DNA of 64,000 nucleotides, from contig OU452219.1 in the NCBI GenBank assembly GCA_911728455.2, positions 14,164,397 through 14,228,396 on the forward strand, given 5' to 3'. Positions 57,604-64,000 of this stretch are shown piece by piece; within the stretch, counting starts at the first letter, position 1, and every line of letters begins with the position of its first letter. The position numbers and the translations under genes were made by a program. This DNA comes from Marthasterias glacialis (taxonomy: Eukaryota > Echinodermata > Asteroidea > Forcipulatida > Asteriidae). The notes beneath the pieces were generated by a model that saw nothing but the letters and a program-made list of their open reading frames with translations, made no database searches and was not told the origin of the DNA.

Positions 57604-60600
57604 AAAATGCTGTGAACAAGAGTTAAATCTTTCACAACTGTCTTAGGACCAAGTCCGATGTTAGTAATAAAACTAATTTACGGACTGTTTTGTTTAACCC
57701 AACACACAAATACACATGTAAGCTTTCCGTTTGCAAGTACTCTTTACACAATGAAAATGAAAATGAGCATCACCAATACAATGCAAAAGCAAAGGTCAAT
57801 ACAGTCAGACAGATCTGTCAATTACAGTCAGACAGATCTGTCAATTACAGTCAGACAGTGGGAAATAACACAACTTTATTGCCGATGTCACGGAGTTTAC
57901 TTTTAAAGTTAGCTTTTCATGTACATTGAGTGTGCGTCCATCTAATAGGAGTGGAGTAGTACCTGCCCATTCCTTCGTCTTGAATGCCCAGGCCCAATTT
58001 ACCTCGAAGGTGAAGTGTCTTTTGTTCGTATCATTTTCTTTTGCAAACGCAACGTTATTTTTACACGAAAAGTCTGTCAAGCCGTACTTTTTTTGGTCGT
58101 GAGAGCTCTTGATCATGAAGTCAAATCAGACGCGATGGCTTTTTGAAACTGTTACCAGCCGAATCATTGCTTAACAGACTCGTCGGCATGGCCTTTGATG
58201 TCCAACGTCTCCATGGGCTTGGAGTTTATAATTGGTCAATCAACGGTAATTGGGTGCATTTTTTTGCGTCGTTTGTCACGTTTTTTTTTTATATTGGTCA
58301 TTGATCTGATGACAGTCTGCCATTGTGCTACATTCTTTTCGACTACATTTTACCCTTTTTTTCTCCTCCATTAAATGTTGTCAATTGACTGGTGGAATGG
58401 ATGGAAGTGAAGGTGCAAAATTGATATTTAAAGGGATGGGGGTTCTATTGATTTCTTGAGTAGTTCACTTACTGATGGGAAAAACATCAGAAAAATGATC
58501 TACAAAAATTTAATTGAAATAAGTGCACTTAATTTTCAAACAGCATTAAACTGTTTCATCGTTTTTATTTATATTTTTTGAATTTTTTAGCGATATTTAA
58601 ATAAATTCTTTTATTTAAATATTTTAAATATTATTTATATAAAATATTTTTTTCCCTTTTTTTTCTAAGAAATAGATCAATTCTGGGATACTTAGAACGA
58701 CCTTGTATTAAAACCGGGTTGCTCTGAGCTGACACAAATTTTAAAACATTCCGTCATATTGCATTCTACAAGGACCTCCGAGCGTTGATGTTATTCTCAT
58801 CTCTACCATACCTTTCAGTCGATATGAAAATATTTCTGGTACCATCGTAGAATAATTACACCAATCTAAAGCTTCCTTGGGCCTCTCCACAGCCTTGAGC
58901 CGCCTGTAGGTGATCATTCACTAATCAAACACGAAAGCCACCCCCCCCCCCCAACTCTCTGCCCTTCCAAACTCCAAGATTGACCTCGGGTTGAAGTCCT
59001 AAGTAATCAAGGTAAAGAAAACTGCTTAAGGACACTCGGCTCTCTAGTGATAGCTTGGATAAGGGATGTAGGGTGAAAAGTAATAAATGAAAATGATTCT
59101 CTGTAGACAGTGAAATAAAGTGAACATTTGTTGAAGTACTCATGGGATTATATTTGCACTTTTTTTTTTGACGAGATGGTGCAATGTAGACCTGTATTCA
59201 AGTGCAGCAACTTTTTATAAAATTGTGTATTGTTTTTTTTTTCTCTGATGGGTAAACCAAGGCTGAAATTAAAATAGCCTGACGTTTTGTTTGTGCGACA
59301 AATATCAGTTTATATTTGATCGCTTGTGAATCCATGCAAAAACAAGTATACTGTTTTTTCGGTTGATTTTATTATTACTATATATTTGGCCATCGATACA
59401 GGAAATCAACCTACAGGCAGTCAAAATAACATAAAACTGTAATTGTGATGCAAGGACGTTAGCCATTGAAATGGCCCTCATGCAGTAAAAAAAAATCTGG
59501 TAAATTCAATAAGCACACACAATTAAGCAAACTGACTCTTGAATCAATAGTTTCTTCTAAGCAAAGCTTGTATGACTTATGTGCAAGCATCGACAAGTGG
59601 CCAGTTTCATCACCTAAGTAGATAAATTTCATCACTAAAGATGCGTTTGTGAGAAAATTGTGTTTTATTTGCTCATGAAAGCTGCCTCGTAGGGGATAAG
59701 GCATGTTCCACGGTATCAAGTGAAAAACCAAGAATTTTGCGCTTGTACTTTATCTATTATGGTACAGGTGGGATGATTTGTTTTTTCTTAGATAGTTTGA
59801 TAATACACCCAGTTTCAAACTTCTCATTTTGGGTTGGAGCAACGTATTGCAGACCATAAATAGGACCCCAAACTTTTTTCAGAACGGCTAACATTTATGG
59901 TAACACTTTTGATCATTCCGTCAGCAACAAAGATTGCCTCACAATCTATCTATCATAAAAAAAACATGGTGATTTTTTTCCTAACTTTTAGTATCAGTTC
60001 AATGTAATTACTCATAAATGTATATAATAAAAACAAACTGCTTCAATAAATAACTTGCTCATTTTAAGATTGGCCTGTTTTTTGTGACCTTACCTCTACA
60101 GCAGGGGGTACAGTCTGCCGGCAATCGGCAGATGGGTCGTGGTCGGGTGCCTGAAATTTTCATCGGGTCGCCGGCCTGAAAGTTTACGAACCGCTGAGCT
60201 AGAGTGTTCGTGGCTTAAGTGTGAACTGAATCAGAAGTAACCATTGAATTGAGCTTTTGAAAACCTGGTTTAATCACTTTTAAAACTAACTTTAAAAAAT
60301 GAGACAGTCAGCGTTGCCGCCTTATCTCCCTTTAACATCCTCACCTTGTCATGCACCACTGTTTGCAAGATTTTCTACTCGTTCAAGCCCACTTCTTCTC
60401 AGCGGCAGTGAATTATCATGAAATTCGATATTTACTGTCACTAAACGAAATTGAATCAATGTAAAGTGATTTTCAACATCACACTCTGCCCCGTTCGTGT
60501 GGAGAGCTATTTCGGTGATGATATTTCGAGCATTCTACATTAATGTTCATATGAACTCATGCAGAGAGCGTTGTGGCACCTCTCAGCCTTGTGCTGCCAT

Positions 60601-63600
60601 CTTTAGAAAGAAAGAAGTTGGAGTTCAAGAACCTTCCTCATCAACTCAAGTTGTTGCACTGTCCTGTTACTGTAAGATGTTTGCCACTGTCGTTGAAGAC
60701 AAACTCTGTGGCAAAAGTCTGTTTCTTGTAGGGATACGGCAATTTTTTTTTTAAATCGATGGGAGGTTTAGGTTGTTCTTTTTTTCTTCCTTTTGTTTTA
60801 GTGTGTTTATTTATTTAGTCATTTATTTTAGTGTGTTTATTTATTTTAGTCATTTATTTTTTATATAAATTTAATTGTATCTAAATAGTTAGTTATTTAA
60901 TTGTTAGGGATAATTTTCATGTTTATTTATTTAAGTTTAATTTTTTTTTGGTGGGGGATTGGGGTTGGGTTGTGTGGGTGACAATATCTCAACTGAGTGA
61001 GTGAGACTGTAACCTTTGTGCAGTTTAACATTTTTTTCACTGTAACTTAATACCTTGATGTGTACAGTTCATTTCAATGATACAAACCATTTCTAGGTGG
61101 CATTTTTAAAATTTGTCCCTTCCTACTATTTCGATATCAGTGCCCACAACTAATCTTACACCAATCGGCTGCCCACCCCCCCCCCCACCCTACCCTCAAG
61201 ATAAGAAAAAAAGAGAGTCATATTTGAAGGTCAAAAATGGTCTCATTTTTGTGTGAAAGGTCACACTGTCACAACGTTGATTAACAATCGTAAGACCAAA
61301 GATTCCTTCCTCCCCATGGAACACGATCTTTTTATTACTGATTTAGCAGGCAGTCAAGCATTAGCGTCCAATAAGGCCAGTTTATTTGTTGCCGTCTCAC
61401 ACACAGTTTATATAGAGACTTCATGGGTCTGAGGCTTCATCTATCCGGGGTGGCAATATGAGTACCTCCTTGTAATTGGCAGTTGATAGGTGACAAGGGG
61501 TCGTTTCATTACTGGTTTTTTTTCCCCCTTTTCTTTCTTTCTTTCCTCTCCCGCATGAAGACTGAAAGAGCTGCATTGATGACCTGAGCATTGGGACACT
61601 GTCTCTCACCACCCGCATGTTCAGAGCCATTACTTTCTCTGCCGAGATTGCAGTTTTTATCTGCCTGTTTTCGGTCTGCAAAGCCGGAGCCATCCACGGC
61701 ACTTTGTCCCCGGCTGCTTTAAAAAAAAAAAAAAAAAAAAAAAATCCAGTTGGAAAATTGAATAGAAACGGGATCAATTAGGAGAATGTGTTTTGACATT
61801 TGAGTGTCACGATCTGCCAGGGAGGGGTGACCTCAAAGTGAAGTCATCATATGTAATGTGTCCGTTTAAAAACAGCTGATGATGTTTATCTGTCAGTGTG
61901 TAGCCTTTGGTGAAAAAAACCATTTATGATACTCTGACGACAAAGCAATGTTTCTGGCCTTATACCACACATTGCAATTTAAAGATTTCTTGAAATCCAA
62001 TATGAGTACCTCCCTCTGAAAAAAAGGCTGTTGAGGTTTGGTGTTTGTTTTTTTGTCACTGTATAACAAAGTTTCCAGAATTTCCGAGTATACAGATGTC
62101 CCAGAGAAATTATCTGTCATTATGTCAACTTGAATCAAGTAACATTACTTGATTACTTATTATTGACGATCCATGTTAATCACTATGATATCATGTATCT
62201 CTATTTCTACGTGCGTTCTGTAGTATTCCACTGCAGATAACGGCATGTGGGACAGGGGACCATACCAGGAATCAGGACTGATGCTAAACTGAAATGATCT
62301 CTCTGCGTGAGATCTGTGCATGCTCGGTCTGGCATCTGAACTGTCCTCTGAATCAGCCCCCATTGATTGTCAGAAGGAATTAGCCCAAATTGCCGGCTAC
62401 GTTTTGTCGGGGGCTCAATTTCAATGATCTAAGAAGTCACTGCTGGCAGGAAAAGAGGGGGGATGAGTCCGACGTGCACAACACGTTCATAATTCTTGCC
62501 GGGGAATCGTGGAGCTTACTGTTGTTTCATTTGACACACATACCTCCACCAGGCCGTCAACAAGAAAAAAGAAAAAGAGAAAATGATGAACCGCATCGAG
62601 GGCACCGGGGATCAACAATTTCATTTACTCACGTCTTGACAGTGAATTTTCATAGTCGTCAGTCGAATTGTTTAGAAGTTGCATTCCGAGGCACAAATCA
62701 AGCTGTCCCAATAATTTCCAAACAGTAATATTGATAGTTTATTGGCATTCTTTGTGCGTAATTAATTGCCATGATTCAGCTGAGATGGAGTCAGGCGGAG
62801 GTATCTATGTAATCAAATCTGACCGTTAAGGAGGTAGCTTGTGGGTCCTGGGGCACTGGACCTAGTGGGGGTTTAGTGAACATGCCCCCCCCCAACCTCC
62901 CTTGCCCCTGGAAGCGTTGCTAATTTGTCAATACAAGTGAACATGCATACCAGTGGTATTTCTGTTTTGTAACTTCCACCCCCTTACCTTTAGTGGTTTG
63001 TAAGCCTCATTTGAGGCAAATTTAATATAATTTTAAAACAATATCTATGGAAGCGGATCTTGCACGGATTTACGTTTTGACAGCTACAATAGCGAGACGT
63101 TTTTTTATATTTTGAAAGTTTCATCAATTGAAAAGTTCACATGGACATAAAGGGTTAATCAAATTCAGCCTAGAAATTGGTTGCATTTGTTGATATGAAT
63201 CGTTTGCTAGCTTCTAAGGTTTCACTGAAAGCAATCATCCTCCACAAACATTTCAATCTGAAATGCTGGCAGGCATCGTCTAAGAAACGAACTGTGTTTT
63301 GAATCTGACTTACAGAAATTGCCTGGCCAGGCAGTTTATTTAACATGTACAATAATGTTGTTATTGTTGAACACTGTTGTCTTTTTTTTGTAATGGGGGA
63401 ACGTAAAGGTGCTGTGTCATCGTGATTATAGCAGGCCTGTGGCTGTGCATGGAAAGATGAACTCTCACCCAGATACTGCATATACGCGCGCGCTTGCAGT
63501 CAAATCACAAAGGGTGCTGTCTTTGTCAAACTGATGTGACCGCTGGTATGCACGCGTGCGTAGTATAACTGGGTCATTCCATTTACTGCTACAATCATGA

Positions 63601-64000
63601 TGACAAAGCCCCTTTCAGCAAAAAATAAAATAAAATCATGGATCATTTTTATTTTTCTTGAAAACTAAAAGTTTAGAAAGTGTGTACTCTTCCAAGAAAT
63701 TTGATGTATGCACCGTTTAACCCTTCAGATACCATGGTGGCCACGAGCGGCCACTAGCGGCTTGTACCAATTAGCCCAAAGCGGCCTACAAGCAGCCAAA
63801 AGAATTGACCTCATTCCACTCAACCCAAGAAGGTCTGAGTAAAGGTCATGTCTTGGCTTGACATTTCTCAATGTTTCCCGATGTTATCTTTATCTCTAAA
63901 ACTAAACTTTGAGTTAAGAACTCAACAATACCATGGCCATGGATGGGCTTATGGTGATGAATGTACAAAAATCAATGGTCTACAGGGTTCACAATTGAGT

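Larger units (their letters stand above)
55611..64000. other. CEP128 intron, at least 8.4 kb, open to window end
   Basis: The next CEP128 block expected from vertebrates was not found here. The stretch contains two small elements (57236-57432, 57452-57603), a block at ~56967-57003 also seen at 3636-3668, an A run at 61720-61743 and several C or G runs. No exon is supported. Confidence 0.55.

Noticed and set aside
61421..61777. Minus-strand 118-codon frame and the adjacent A run as a processed gene
   Set aside because: The frame begins in the poly-A/T tract and has no family resemblance; a retroposed fragment is possible but unsupported.
62553..62640. Possible CEP128 exon encoding a Lys/Glu-rich stretch
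   Set aside because: Poor polypyrimidine tract, no good donor, and no match to the CEP128 block expected next.

Overview
This is 64 kb of animal nuclear DNA: AT-rich, intron-dense, with GT-AG splice sites and a heavy load of short dispersed repeats. Encoded proteins, tRNA-headed SINEs, many MITE-like palindromes and foldback elements suggest an invertebrate deuterostome, most likely an echinoderm. The species is an inference; no rRNA or mitochondrial marker is present.

Two protein-coding genes are recognisable and are arranged head to head. On the minus strand (about 14.9 kb down to 0.48 kb) lies a complete PHF10/BAF45A orthologue, the PHD-finger subunit of the PBAF SWI/SNF chromatin remodeller. 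Twelve coding exons join in frame (3582 nt, 1193 codons plus stop). The protein has a long acidic N-terminal region encoded by one 2.1-kb exon, a SAY-type domain, two PHD fingers and a basic lysine-rich tail. On the plus strand (17.7 kb to beyond the window end) lies the 5' half of a CEP128 orthologue, a coiled-coil protein of centriole subdistal appendages. Thirteen coding exons (649 codons) are visible; the 3' part is outside the window.

The 2.8-kb interval between the two genes is the presumed divergent regulatory region. It carries a nearly perfect 373-bp-arm inverted repeat with 9-bp target-site duplications (Mutator-like foldback) and a copy of a ~650-bp repeat family that contains a nested 167-bp element.

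The introns hold most of the DNA. PHF10 introns contain palindromic MITEs (one carrying two convergent CTCF-like motifs), a ~120-bp tandem repeat, and tRNA-like SINE cores flanked by inverted arms. CEP128 introns contain a 13-bp minisatellite with higher-order spacing, a 20-bp minisatellite, several SINEs, an element with seven internal repeats and a 4-bp target-site duplication, an 888-bp foldback element built of 42-bp tandem units with a 6-bp target-site duplication, and a decayed LINE reverse-transcriptase remnant. No bacterial-type operon, CRISPR array, functional tRNA or rRNA gene was found. The most unusual content is the set of foldback and palindromic elements, not a new gene system.
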